Positions 1 through 6,869 of a DNA stretch of 12,158 nucleotides are shown here, one piece after another. The notes under the pieces were generated by a model. It ran no database searches and was not told the DNA's origin. It worked only from the letters and a program-made list of their open reading frames with translations. The stretch is taken from NCBI GenBank assembly GCA_027619675.1, contig JAQCHG010000010.1, positions 1 through 12,158 on the forward strand, written 5' to 3'. The position numbers and the translations under genes were made by a program. The stretch's first letter is position 1. Each line of letters starts with the position of its first letter. Source of the stretch: Cyanobacteriota bacterium. Its GTDB lineage: Bacteria; Cyanobacteriota; Cyanobacteriia; Phormidesmidales; Phormidesmidaceae.

Positions 1-426
1 CGCTGGGCGATCGTTCCCCTTACCACCCCGCTCGTCCTGCCGGATTTGGATGACGCCCAGGTGGCCCAACTCCAGCACCTTGGCCTAGGGGTGGAACCCT
101 TTGGCCCCAAGCTATGGGCCGTCCGCAGCGCCCCCGCCCCCTTGGCTCCCCGCCCCGACTGCGCCGAGGCCCTGGTGGAACTCAGCCGCGAGGCCGATTT
201 GGATGGCGCACTGGTGGCCACCGCCTGCCGCACCGCCCTCCGCAACGGCACCCCCTTAACGCCGGAAGCAATGGCGGAACTGCTGGCGGCTTGGCAGCGC
301 ACCCGCCATCCCCAAACCTGCCCCCACGGTCGCCCCATCTGCTTGACGCTGAATGAGTCCAGCTTGGCCCGCTACTTCCGCCGCCACTGGGTCATTGGCA
401 AGAGTCACGGGCTGGAGACGCCGTGA
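1..426 (+). CDS. mutL: DNA mismatch repair protein MutL, C-terminal part (5' end outside window)
   Basis: This is the last 141 codons of MutL, the ATPase and nicking endonuclease that links mismatch recognition to strand removal. The frame is open from base 1, so the gene begins upstream. Two motifs of the C-terminal metal-binding endonuclease domain are visible: ACR (visible residues 75-77, in VATACRTALRNG) and CPHGRP (residues 107-112). The tail SSLARYFRRHWVIGKSHG is close to what I recall of other cyanobacterial MutL proteins. The third metal-site motif, DQHAxxExxxxE, would lie upstream and cannot be checked. An internal TTG at position 46 could be mistaken for a start, but the family match continues before it (RWAIVPLTTPLVL). 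The stop is TGA at 424-426. The gene has no visible link to the sulfolipid genes downstream. Confidence 0.93.
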   Translation, partial: RWAIVPLTTPLVLPDLDDAQVAQLQHLGLGVEPFGPKLWAVRSAPAPLAPRPDCAEALVELSREADLDGALVATACRTALRNGTPLTPEAMAELLAAWQRTRHPQTCPHGRPICLTLNESSLARYFRRHWVIGKSHGLETP

Positions 427-444
427 TGGGATGGAATTCAGGGG

Positions 445-479
445 CTAGGAGTCAGGAGCTAGGAGTCAGGAGTCAGGAG
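445..479. repeat. Tandem heptanucleotide repeat, five units
   Basis: Five consecutive 7-mers read CTAGGAG, TCAGGAG, CTAGGAG, TCAGGAG, TCAGGAG, so units alternate between two forms differing at the first two bases. Short tandem heptamers of this kind are common in cyanobacterial intergenic DNA and vary in copy number between strains. The array starts 19 nt after the mutL stop. No function is implied. Confidence 0.85.
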
Positions 480-652
480 CCGGAATGCAAACGTTTCATC
501 TCCCTAACTCTCCATCCTCACTGATCCCTCCGGGCAGCCTTCCCATTTCCAGCGAATCCGCAATCCAAAATCCCCCCTCACCCATCCACCTAAACACAAC
601 ACGTATTTCTACTCATTCAGATTTTTTCGGATCGCCTACGGGGCACCCTAAC

Positions 653-675
653 CTGATACGCTGAGGAAGTATCAG
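653..675. promoter_or_regulatory. 7-bp inverted repeat upstream of sqdB (candidate operator or leader hairpin)
   Basis: CTGATAC (653-659) and GTATCAG (669-675) are a perfect inverted pair separated by 9 nt. The repeat ends 21 nt before the sqdB ATG. The spacer contains GAGGAA, which resembles a ribosome binding site but is too far from the ATG to serve it. The arrangement could be a protein-binding site for a dimeric regulator or a small hairpin in the mRNA leader. It does not resemble the tandem PHO-box repeats known from cyanobacterial phosphate genes. Confidence 0.4.
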
Positions 676-690
676 CAAAGTGTTTGATGA

Positions 691-1848
<1,158 letters not shown>

Positions 1849-1897
1849 GCCCGGATATCGCCCCTTGCTGATGATGATCGACCCGATTGGGTCCATA

Positions 1898-1931
1898 GGC
1901 GGAATGGGGCGGGTCCCCATTTCGCCTTTTT
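1898..1931 (+). terminator. Intrinsic terminator after sqdB
   Basis: A 12-bp stem (1898-1909 with 1915-1926, one G-T pair) encloses the 5-nt loop CGGGT and is followed directly by TTTTT (1927-1931). This is a textbook rho-independent terminator for the plus strand, 50 nt after the sqdB stop. A smaller hairpin, GACCC-GATT-GGGTC, sits just upstream at 1880-1893. The terminator ends 79 nt before the sqdX ATG, so sqdX must be reached by readthrough or have its own promoter in 1932-2010, where I see only weak candidates. Confidence 0.9.
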
Positions 1932-2010
1932 GATGGTTCACCCCCAGGTTCAGGGCGCGATGTTGGTTGCCGCGATCGCCCCCAGAATCGGGATTTTATG
2001 GTTGAAAGCT

Positions 2011-3144
2011 ATGCGGATTGCGCTGTTCACAGAAACCTTTTTGCCCAAGGTGGATGGCATTGTCACCCGGCTCAAGCACACGGTGGAGCAATTGCAGCTC
2101 CTGGGGGACCAGGTGCTGGTGTTTTCCCCCGATGGTGGGTTGACGGAGTATAAAGGGGCGCGCATCCATGGGGTTTCGGGTATGGCCTTTCCCCTCTATC
2201 CCGAGTTGAAGCTGGCCCTGCCCCGTCCGTCCATCGGGGAAGCCCTGGAGCAGTTTCAGCCGGACATCATCCACGTTGTCAACCCGGCTGTGTTGGGGTT
2301 GGCAGGGGTGTTCTACGCCAAGAGCATGAACATTCCCCTAATGGCCTCCTACCATACCCATCTGCCCAAGTATCTGGAACATTACGGCCTGGGGGTGCTG
2401 GAAGGGCTGATGTGGGAACTGCTGAAGGCGGTGCATAACCAAGCCCGCATTAACCTAGCCACCTCCACCGCCATGCAGCAGGAGCTGACAGACCACGGCA
2501 TTGAGCGGGTGCAGGTGTGGCAGCGGGGGGTTGGTACGGAGGTGTTTCGCCCCGAGTTAGCCAGCCGGGAGATGCGCGATCGCCTCTCCCAAGGCCACCC
2601 CGACGCCCCCCTGTTGCTCTACATCGGTCGCCTCTCGGCGGAAAAAGAGGTGGACCGCATTAAGCCCGTGCTAGAGTCCATCCCCGGTGCCCGCCTGGCC
2701 CTGGTGGGGGATGGCCCCCATCGGGAGGAATTGGAAAAGCATTTTGAGGGCACCAATACCCACTTCGTTGGCTATTTGGCAGGGGAAGAACTGGCCTCCG
2801 CTTATGCCTCCGCCGATGTGTTTGTGTTCCCCTCCCGCACTGAAACCCTCGGGTTGGTGCTACTGGAGGCGATGGCGGCGGGTTGCCCAGTGGTGGCGGC
2901 CAACTCCGGCGGCATCCCCGACATCGTTACCGATGGGGAAAACGGCTTTATGTTTGACCCCAAGGATGAAAACGGGGCGATCGCGGCCACCCAGCGCATT
3001 TTTGCCACCGATACCCTCCGGGATACCCTCCGGCTCAACGCCCGCGCCGAAGCCGAACGCTGGGGCTGGCGGGCCGCCACCCAACAGTTGCAGGGGTTCT
3101 ACCAAACAGTGGTTGCCTCCACACAGATGCCCATGGCGGCCTAG
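2011..3144 (+). CDS. sqdX: Sulfolipid synthase SqdX (UDP-sulfoquinovose:diacylglycerol sulfoquinovosyltransferase)
   Basis: The 377-aa protein is a family 4 (GT-B fold) glycosyltransferase that moves sulfoquinovose from UDP-sulfoquinovose to diacylglycerol, the last step of SQDG synthesis, at the membrane. The start at 2011 gives MRIALFTETFLPKVDGIVTRL, the conserved family N-terminus. An upstream in-frame TTG at 1930 overlaps the terminator and would add 27 unrelated residues. Visible motifs are the N-domain FSPDGG (38-43), ASYHTHLPKYLEHYG (112-126), the donor-binding GRLSAEKEVD (206-215), VGDGP (232-236) and the E-x7-E signature at Glu278/Glu286 in PSRTETLGLVLLEAM. The product of sqdB just upstream supplies its donor. 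The length equals the value I recall for characterised SqdX proteins. Confidence 0.96.
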   Translation: MRIALFTETFLPKVDGIVTRLKHTVEQLQLLGDQVLVFSPDGGLTEYKGARIHGVSGMAFPLYPELKLALPRPSIGEALEQFQPDIIHVVNPAVLGLAGVFYAKSMNIPLMASYHTHLPKYLEHYGLGVLEGLMWELLKAVHNQARINLATSTAMQQELTDHGIERVQVWQRGVGTEVFRPELASREMRDRLSQGHPDAPLLLYIGRLSAEKEVDRIKPVLESIPGARLALVGDGPHREELEKHFEGTNTHFVGYLAGEELASAYASADVFVFPSRTETLGLVLLEAMAAGCPVVAANSGGIPDIVTDGENGFMFDPKDENGAIAATQRIFATDTLRDTLRLNARAEAERWGWRAATQQLQGFYQTVVASTQMPMAA

Positions 3145-3171
3145 GGGGCTGCACCCGATGCAGACTATGTA

Positions 3172-3199
3172 GCCTCATCCCAGGCCATGGGGATGAGGC
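3172..3199 (+). terminator. Perfect 10-bp hairpin after sqdX (possible terminator without U-tract)
   Basis: GCCTCATCCC (3172-3181) pairs perfectly with GGGATGAGGC (3190-3199) around an 8-nt loop, starting 28 nt after the sqdX stop. No T-run follows on the plus strand, so it is not a standard intrinsic terminator. Stable hairpins of this kind often mark the 3' ends of cyanobacterial transcripts. Confidence 0.5.
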
Positions 3200-3219
3200 C
3201 GTGGGGGTACAGGGGGCAA

Positions 3220-3242
3220 GCGCGTGAATAGGCGCGTGAATA
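3220..3242. repeat. Two direct copies of an 11-bp sequence
   Basis: GCGCGTGAATA occurs at 3220-3230 and again at 3232-3242, separated by one G (period 12). Spaced about one helical turn apart, the copies could be a tandem binding site for a response regulator, or a simple local duplication. They lie 216 nt upstream of the flavoprotein ATG. Confidence 0.6.
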
Positions 3243-3457
3243 ATTGTCAGGGTTTGGCCAGCGCCGCCCTGTCTTAGGGACTGGGGATCTAGCCTAGAGG
3301 TACAGCGTTACCCTGACATGGGTATCCCTGGCTTGGCCGAGGTGGGGAGGGTGTCTTGCAACATTGGCCCTTGCCCCCAAAGCGCACCCGCAGCGGTGAC
3401 GTTGGCGCAGCCCTCAGACCCTGGGCTGGGGGTTGGACTGTCCCTACAGGAGGTCCC

Positions 3458-4081
3458 ATGGAACGCAACCTCGCCCTTGTCCCGACCCCATCCGCCACAG
3501 TCTTAGGCATTGTGGGCAGCTACCGCAAAGGTGGCCACATTGACACCGCCGTCAGCGCCATTTTGGCCAGTGCTGCTACCGCTGGGGCTACCACCGCAAA
3601 GATTTACCTGCAAGACCAGCACATTGAGTTTTGCACCAACTGTCGTCAATGCTTGCAGGCCCCAGGCCGCAGCCCCTGCATCCATCGGGATGACATGGCG
3701 GCCCTGCTGGATCAAATTGAGGCAGCGGATGCCCTGGTATTGGGTGCCCCGGTCAATTTTGGCGATGTCAACGCCTTGACCCGGCGCTTTTTAGAGCGCA
3801 CCGTCTGCTATGGTTACTGGCCCTGGGAGGCTCCGGCCCCAACCCAGCAGGCCCAGCCCGTCACCAAACCCGCCGTGTTGGTTACCAGTAGCGCCGCTCC
3901 GGCCCTGTTGGGGCGGTGGGCCACAGGGGCCATGAAGACCCTGCGGCGCTTGGCCACCATGCTGGGGGCAAAACCTATTCGCACCCTATGGCTGGGCATG
4001 GTGAATCCTAAGGACAGTCACCTCCCACCCCGATATCAGCGCCTGAGTCGGCGTCTCGGCCAACGCCTCGCCCGAGGCTAA
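3458..4081 (+). CDS. Flavodoxin-fold NAD(P)H-dependent FMN reductase family protein with CxxCxxC-x8-C cluster
   Basis: The 207-aa protein belongs to the flavodoxin-like fold of FMN-binding NAD(P)H oxidoreductases. GIVGSYRKGGHIDT (17-30) is the FMN phosphate-binding loop. GAPVNFGDVNALTRRFLER (96-114) matches the family segment usually written GsPvYfg...lKaflDR. Between them FCTNCRQC...C...DDM has Cys59, Cys62, Cys65 and Cys74. Many family members keep this Cys-rich segment, and in iron-sulfur flavoproteins a related compact motif binds a 4Fe-4S cluster, so a cluster is possible but not shown. The start is fixed by AGGAGGT at 3448-3454, four nt before the ATG. A longer frame starting with TTG at 3356 has no family similarity. 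It ends 14 nt from the convergent permease gene. Substrate and role are unknown. Confidence 0.82.
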   Translation: MERNLALVPTPSATVLGIVGSYRKGGHIDTAVSAILASAATAGATTAKIYLQDQHIEFCTNCRQCLQAPGRSPCIHRDDMAALLDQIEAADALVLGAPVNFGDVNALTRRFLERTVCYGYWPWEAPAPTQQAQPVTKPAVLVTSSAAPALLGRWATGAMKTLRRLATMLGAKPIRTLWLGMVNPKDSHLPPRYQRLSRRLGQRLARG

Positions 4082-4095
4082 GAGCGGCGATCGCC

Positions 4096-5217
4096 TCAGG
4101 CCAGTTGTGCCCGAAAGAGTCGAATGCTGACCCCTAAAAACAGAGCGGCAAACACCAGCAGGGTCAGCACCTCTGGCCAGAGCACCGCAAAGCTGGTGCC
4201 CTTGAGGATCAGGCTGCGGGCAATGGTGACATAGTGGCGCAGGGGATCAAAGAATGACAGCACCCGGAAGAAGGGCGGCATACTCTCGATCGGGGCGATC
4301 GCGCCGGAGAGCTGAATCAGCGGCACGTTGAAGAAAAACGACGTCAGCACCACCTGCTGCTGGGTGCGGGAAATGGTGGCCAGCAGAATGCCGATGCCAA
4401 TGCACACAAAAATGTAAACGCCGGACAGAGCCAGGAAGAGGAAATAGTTGCCGCGAAAGGGCAGGCCAAACACAAAGCGGCCCAGGGCGGAAGCCAGCAG
4501 TACATCCCCCATCAGCACAACGAACAGGGGCGCAATTTTGGCCGCGAGAATTTCCCAACCCATGGCGGGCGTCATCAACAGTTGTTCCAGGGTGCCGACA
4601 TCCTTTTCGCGGATGACAGTGGTGGAGGACACCAGGGATCCCGTCAGAGTCAGCACCACGCCGATCACCCCCGGCACAAAGAACCAACTGCTGAGCAGGC
4701 CCGGATTGTAGAGAAAGCGCACCGCAATGTCCACAGGCAAGGCGGGCAAGTCCCGCAGAGATTGACCATAGCGGTTGATGGTTTGCTGGATGTAGCCGCT
4801 GGCGATGCCTGCGGTGTTGGCGTCCACCCCATCGATCAGTACCTGCACGTCTACGGGTTTGCCCATCGCCAGGTTCTCGGCAAAATCGGGGGGAATCACC
4901 AACCCCGTGGAAATCTGCCCCGTGCGCACTTCCTGCCCCAACTCCGCCACGCTGGGCTGAAAGGACGCGATTTCAAAAACGTCGTTGGCCACCAGACTGG
5001 CGACAAACTCACGGCTGTCGGGGCTGCGACTGTAGTCCGTCACCCCCAGGCTGAGGTGGTTGACGGCGGGATTCAGCGCCAGCCCAAAGACGAGGAGTTG
5101 GATGGTGGGGGGAAATAGCAGCAGAAAGATGATCTGCCGATTTCTGAGAATCTGGCGGATCTCCTTCAGGATCAAGGCCCACAGTCGGGATTGGGTGAGG
5201 GCACGGAGGAGGGACAT
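4096..5217 (-). CDS. ABC-2 type transport permease (YbhR/YbhS-like), second subunit
   Basis: The 373-aa membrane protein is an ABC-2 exporter subunit. After a basic amphipathic N-terminus (LKEIRQILRNRQ) comes TM1 (about 29-48), a large external domain (about 50-178, with LVIPPDFAENL and VQVLIDGVDANTA) and five more membrane segments (about 180-200, 225-249, 257-281, 290-310, 346-366). The motif VIREKDVGTLEQLLMTP (201-217) is the cytoplasmic coupling region of this family, and YNPGLLSSWFFVPG precedes TM2. It resembles the other permease at 6870-7979 and is probably its heterodimer partner, driven by the double-NBD ATPase at 7976-9982. In E. coli the matching genes are contiguous; here Uma2 and repeat DNA lie between. 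No Shine-Dalgarno site precedes the ATG, and a promoter could not be placed. Confidence 0.9.
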   Translation of the reverse strand: MSLLRALTQSRLWALILKEIRQILRNRQIIFLLLFPPTIQLLVFGLALNPAVNHLSLGVTDYSRSPDSREFVASLVANDVFEIASFQPSVAELGQEVRTGQISTGLVIPPDFAENLAMGKPVDVQVLIDGVDANTAGIASGYIQQTINRYGQSLRDLPALPVDIAVRFLYNPGLLSSWFFVPGVIGVVLTLTGSLVSSTTVIREKDVGTLEQLLMTPAMGWEILAAKIAPLFVVLMGDVLLASALGRFVFGLPFRGNYFLFLALSGVYIFVCIGIGILLATISRTQQQVVLTSFFFNVPLIQLSGAIAPIESMPPFFRVLSFFDPLRHYVTIARSLILKGTSFAVLWPEVLTLLVFAALFLGVSIRLFRAQLA

Positions 5218-5358
5218 GGGGTAATGGGGTGGCAGGGTGAGGACAGGTGTGGGCGATCGATCGCGGTTAACGGGCTACGCCAATAGTCTGAGTTGTCTGA
5301 GTTAGTTGTTGAGGAGGGAATGTTTTGATGGGCGATCGCTGCATCTTTCCCCCATGCC
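5218..5358. other. Uma2-permease gap with tandem 9-mer and 12-bp palindrome
   Basis: This 141-nt gap holds the 12-bp palindrome GCGATCGATCGC (5253-5264), a tandem 9-mer GTCTGAGTT (5286-5294 and 5295-5303) and one HIP1 copy (5332-5339). Both repeats lie upstream of the permease start and could be regulatory, but no convincing -35/-10 pair was found on the minus strand. Confidence 0.5.
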
Positions 5359-6111
5359 CTAGAGCGTATCGGGGTCCACCCCTAGCTCCCGCAGTTTTGC
5401 GGCTAGTTCTTGGTTTCGCAGCCGTTCCGCTTCCGCCCGTTGGTGTTCCGCTTCCGCCCGTTGGTGTTCCGCTTCTGCCCGTTGCCGTTCGGTTTCCGCT
5501 TGCTCCTCAGCCGTTGGTACAAGCTCGCCTGCCGTGGTAAAAAAGCGAAGTTGCTGATTCTGGACGCCTAGATACAGACCCAGTTGCTCACTCCAGCGCC
5601 ACCCCTGTTCCGTCATGGGAATGGGCTGATAGGTGCCATTCATGAGCTGAAACCCTTCAAATTCCAAACTATCTGGGTCAAACCAAAAGTAGTTGGGGGT
5701 GCGGAAAATGTCTTGATAAATTTGCTTTTTCAGCCCCCGATCAGTCTTGGCTGTACTCTCTGATAGCAGTTCCACAATCACATTGGGATACTTGCCGCCT
5801 TCTTCCCACACCACCCAACTCTTACGGGGACGCTTCTCGGTGCCTAGAACCACAAAAAAATCAGGCCCTCTAAAGTCTTCTGACTTGCGCTGATGGGGAC
5901 TGTAGTAAATCGTCAAGTTTCCGGAAGCGTAGCAGTCCTGTCGATCGCCCCAAAACTGCTTGAGTAGACGAATGAGCAGATCAATCTGATCACGGTGCAA
6001 GTCAGTTTCCAAAGGAGGCTCGTCGCTGTATAAATCACCGGGCGGAAAAATCATACCGCCCGGTGATGCTTGTTCTGGTGGGCTTTGAAGGGTTTCCGGA
6101 GAGACAGACAT
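5359..6111 (-). CDS. Uma2 family (DUF820) PD-(D/E)XK nuclease-like protein with coiled-coil tail
   Basis: The 250-aa protein belongs to the Uma2 family, which is greatly expanded in cyanobacteria and predicted to have a PD-(D/E)XK nuclease fold; its biological role is unsettled. Family marks, numbered from the ATG at 6111, are GNLTIYYSP (about 64-72), the acidic RGPDFFVV (about 80-87), and PNVIVELLSEST (about 109-120), containing the usual catalytic Glu, followed by a Lys/Tyr helix (LKKQIYQ). The C-terminus is a charged coiled coil built from AEHQRAE heptads, ending in ELAAKLRELGVDPDTL, a tail seen in many cyanobacterial Uma2 proteins. An in-frame TTG at 6120 is an alternative start. No partner gene is visible. 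It sits inside what would otherwise be the exporter gene cluster on the same strand and looks like an insertion there. Confidence 0.87.
   Translation of the reverse strand: MSVSPETLQSPPEQASPGGMIFPPGDLYSDEPPLETDLHRDQIDLLIRLLKQFWGDRQDCYASGNLTIYYSPHQRKSEDFRGPDFFVVLGTEKRPRKSWVVWEEGGKYPNVIVELLSESTAKTDRGLKKQIYQDIFRTPNYFWFDPDSLEFEGFQLMNGTYQPIPMTEQGWRWSEQLGLYLGVQNQQLRFFTTAGELVPTAEEQAETERQRAEAEHQRAEAEHQRAEAERLRNQELAAKLRELGVDPDTL
5424..5486. repeat. 21-bp tandem repeat in the Uma2 gene (three units)
   Basis: Units at 5424-5444 and 5445-5465 are identical. The unit at 5466-5486 differs by three bases, and a decayed fourth unit follows to about 5507. On the minus strand each encodes one AEHQRAE heptad of the coiled-coil tail. 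Copy number can change without a frameshift, so tail length probably varies between paralogues and strains. Confidence 0.88.
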
Positions 6112-6290
6112 GGGCCACAACAGCTACGATTACGCCCAGTTTAGCGAACCTACAGCCCGTTGCTGATGGAGATGAAGGGGATTCACGGGGGAGTTAACGA
6201 TCGCTAGGGATGGTTACAGCGGCGATACCCTCTCGCCCTGATTGGGAAGAAGGTGGGTTCGGTAAGTAGGACATTTCAATTCAACACAAG

Positions 6291-6361
6291 ATGCCGTAGG
6301 TTGCGGTTGAGAAATGAAACCCAACATCGGCATGGATTACGCGATCGCTAACCCGTCCTAC
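6291..6361. repeat. Dispersed cyanobacterial intergenic repeat (GTAGGTTGGGTT type)
   Basis: ATGCCG (6291-6296) and CGGCAT (6328-6333) flank an imperfect hairpin containing GGTTGAGAAATGAAACCCAA. A second outer pair is GTAGG (6296-6300) and CCTAC (6357-6361), with HIP1 at 6341-6348 inside. From memory this resembles a repeat widespread in cyanobacterial genomes (GTAGGTTGGGTT...AACCCAACA; ...CCCATCCTAC). I could not compare it with a database. Confidence 0.55.
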
Positions 6362-6557
6362 AGTTGAGTCAGCCCAGCGACTTAAAACATTACAAAATGA
6401 TCGGATTGTCGCCAATTTGATACCTTAAAATTCCTCGCGAGTTCATGAGGGTTGGCAGCCTTTCTCCCCTTGGGCTGCTGCCTATACACAAATTGGTTCA
6501 CCCCCCAACCGCGAAGAAATCCATATCTCTAGCTCACCGCCGCGTAACCCTCCCCTG

Positions 6558-6690
6558 TTCGCGTTAGCGGCTCCCCTAAGGAGCAACGGAGTCGTTGGCT
6601 TGGCCGCCCCAGCGGGGCTAGGGGACATTCTGGTTGGGTTTCTCCCTTTGGGAGACGTTTCACGAACGACTTCGCTCAGCCAGCGTAATT
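6558..6690. repeat. Block of small palindromic repeats (TCTCCCTTTGGGAGA type)
   Basis: Three hairpins follow each other: GCTCC-CCTAA-GGAGC (6570-6584), GCCCC-AGC-GGGGC (6606-6618) and TCTCCC-TTT-GGGAGA (6641-6655). They are joined by phrases such as TTCGCGTTAGCGGCTCC and ACGTTTCACGAACGACTTCGCT. These match the general form of small dispersed repeats common in filamentous cyanobacteria (CGTCTCCC...GGGAGACG...TTCGCGAACG). The block is noncoding. Confidence 0.6.
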
Positions 6691-6753
6691 CCTGGGACGG
6701 TTACCACCGCCGAAGTCCGCTGCAACGGATTCTTGAGGCAGGGATGATCAGGG

Positions 6754-6772
6754 CGTCCATTGGCAATGGACG
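6754..6772. promoter_or_regulatory. Perfect 19-bp palindrome downstream of the first permease
   Basis: CGTCCATTG and CAATGGACG are separated by one G, giving a perfect 19-bp inverted repeat, 97 nt downstream of the permease stop on the minus strand. No T-run follows on either side, so it is either a hairpin marking the 3' end of the adaptor-ATPase-permease transcript, a protein-binding site, or part of a repeat. I cannot choose between these. Confidence 0.45.
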
Positions 6773-6869
6773 GTTGCTGTGAGCCTGGCATTTGAATTCC
6801 AGACGGGGGATCGGGCTCATCCCATCATTCTCCGAAAGGGTTCCAGCCCCTGGCTTACGGTTGCGGGCG

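Larger units (their letters stand above)
3145..3457. other. sqdX-flavoprotein intergenic region
   Basis: This stretch of 313 nt has no supported gene. It holds the hairpin at 3172-3199, a tandem 11-bp repeat at 3220-3242, a small hairpin TACCC/GGGTA (3309-3313 with 3320-3324) and another, CAGCCC/GGGCTG (3408-3413 with 3423-3428), ending 20 nt before a strong Shine-Dalgarno site. An open frame runs into the flavoprotein from upstream but lacks a credible start and family similarity. No clear promoter was identified. Confidence 0.6.
6112..6869. other. Repeat-rich noncoding region between first permease and Uma2
   Basis: This 758-nt stretch has no supported gene. Parts of it are AT-richer than the flanking genes (for example 6380-6440 and 6480-6530). 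From left to right it holds a GTAGGTTGGGTT-type element with HIP1 (6291-6361), a block of small hairpins including TCTCCC-TTT-GGGAGA (about 6558-6690), and a 19-bp palindrome (6754-6772). Short frames here, such as 6600-6782 on the plus strand, only translate the repeats. No remnant of a transposase or permease was recognised. Confidence 0.7.

Noticed and set aside
445..479. Heptamer array as a CRISPR or regulatory array
   Set aside because: Units are contiguous 7-mers without spacers; this is an ordinary short tandem repeat.
1930..2010. 27-codon N-terminal extension of SqdX from TTG
   Set aside because: The start lies in the T-tract of the terminator and the extra residues are not part of the conserved family N-terminus, which begins at MRIALFTETF.
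5359..6111. Uma2 protein as a toxin, restriction or defence component
   Set aside because: No methyltransferase, antitoxin or other defence gene is nearby, and the family is scattered singly in cyanobacterial genomes; the nuclease fold alone does not support it.
6600..6782. 60-codon plus-strand frame in the repeat region
   Set aside because: It only translates the small palindromic repeats (GFLPLGDVSRTTSLSQ-like), which often create false hypothetical proteins in cyanobacteria.
6112..6869. Insertion sequence remnant between the permeases
   Set aside because: No transposase fragment, paired terminal inverted repeats or target-site duplication could be found; only small dispersed repeats are visible.
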